Of a stretch of 5,110 nt of DNA, positions 5,010 to 5,110 are shown one piece after another; within the stretch, counting starts at the first letter, position 1, and each line of letters opens with the position of its first letter. Under the pieces are notes generated by a model. That model was given only the letters and a program-made list of their open reading frames with translations. It did not search any database and had not been told where the DNA came from. Source of the stretch: Desulfocapsa sp. (lineage in GTDB: Bacteria; Desulfobacterota; Desulfobulbia; Desulfobulbales; Desulfocapsaceae); assembly GCA_030635405.1 (NCBI GenBank), contig DAOVZA010000194.1:1-5110 (forward strand), given 5' to 3'. Both the position numbers and the translations under genes were made by a program.

Positions 5010-5110
5010 TCAGCCTTCTTTGACTGTAACAGTTTTCCGTATGGGAAATTCTTCTGCTGCCGCAATCTCATTTTGAAGTGTATCGAGATCAATATCACTG
5101 CTTTCAAAGG
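5010..5110 (-). CDS. C-terminal end of an unrecognised protein (5' end outside the window)
   Basis: Reading leftward from the right edge, one frame is open for 33 codons to a TGA at 5010-5012. Its residues include DIDLDTLQNEIAAAEEFPIR and end in VKEG. The acidic, alpha-helical composition and normal codon choice look like real coding sequence. The competing frame over the same bases is basic and low-complexity. The stop lies about 21 bases before the TTG or 36 before the ATG of the fusion gene, consistent with one operon. The fragment is too short to assign a family. Confidence 0.6.
   Translation of the reverse strand, partial: FESSDIDLDTLQNEIAAAEEFPIRKTVTVKEG

Noticed and set aside
4907..5107. 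Leftward open frame of 66 codons overlapping the start of the fusion gene
   Set aside because: It overlaps the well-supported fusion gene and encodes a basic, low-complexity sequence. The alternative frame ending at 5010 reads as normal protein.

Overview
The window looks like a chromosomal segment of a Gram-negative bacterium. Five of the eight recognisable genes encode proteins with a cleavable signal peptide or a membrane anchor followed by a soluble domain, as expected for a periplasm. The DNA is moderately AT-rich. I see no rRNA, tRNA, mobile element or CRISPR array. A Desulfobacterota-like anaerobe would fit the mix of NosL-like proteins, small secreted domains and NarL-type signalling, but this taxonomic guess rests on gene style only.

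Left part (1-2260): the 3' portion of a PAS-containing NarL/UhpB-class histidine kinase runs rightward off the left edge. Facing it, with only 22 bases between the stop codons, is a leftward two-gene unit: a secreted TPR protein followed, one base after its stop codon, by a NarL/FixJ-class response regulator. The kinase and regulator are plausible partners despite opposite orientation.

Centre (2261-3622): a 108-base AT-rich divergent intergenic region separates the signalling unit from a rightward set. This set holds a secreted NosL-family protein, then 3 bases later a small secreted protein with a heavy-metal-associated (HMA)-like layout. After a 141-base spacer with a hairpin and a possible promoter comes a second small secreted HMA-like protein.

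Right part (3686-5110, leftward): the C-terminal end of an unrecognised protein, then a membrane-anchored fusion of a NosL-like domain to a TlpA/ResA-type thioredoxin domain, then a third small secreted HMA-like protein. A 15-bp stem separates the two convergent sets at 3635-3669.

The common thread is an extracytoplasmic, probably metal-related module. Two NosL-like domains keep cysteine/methionine motifs. The three small HMA-like proteins have lost both metal-binding cysteines but keep the neighbouring methionine. The thioredoxin half of the fusion has lost both catalytic cysteines. No nitrous oxide reductase gene is visible, so the NosL-like proteins here may serve another pathway. The two-component genes may regulate the module through the divergent region; that is inference.
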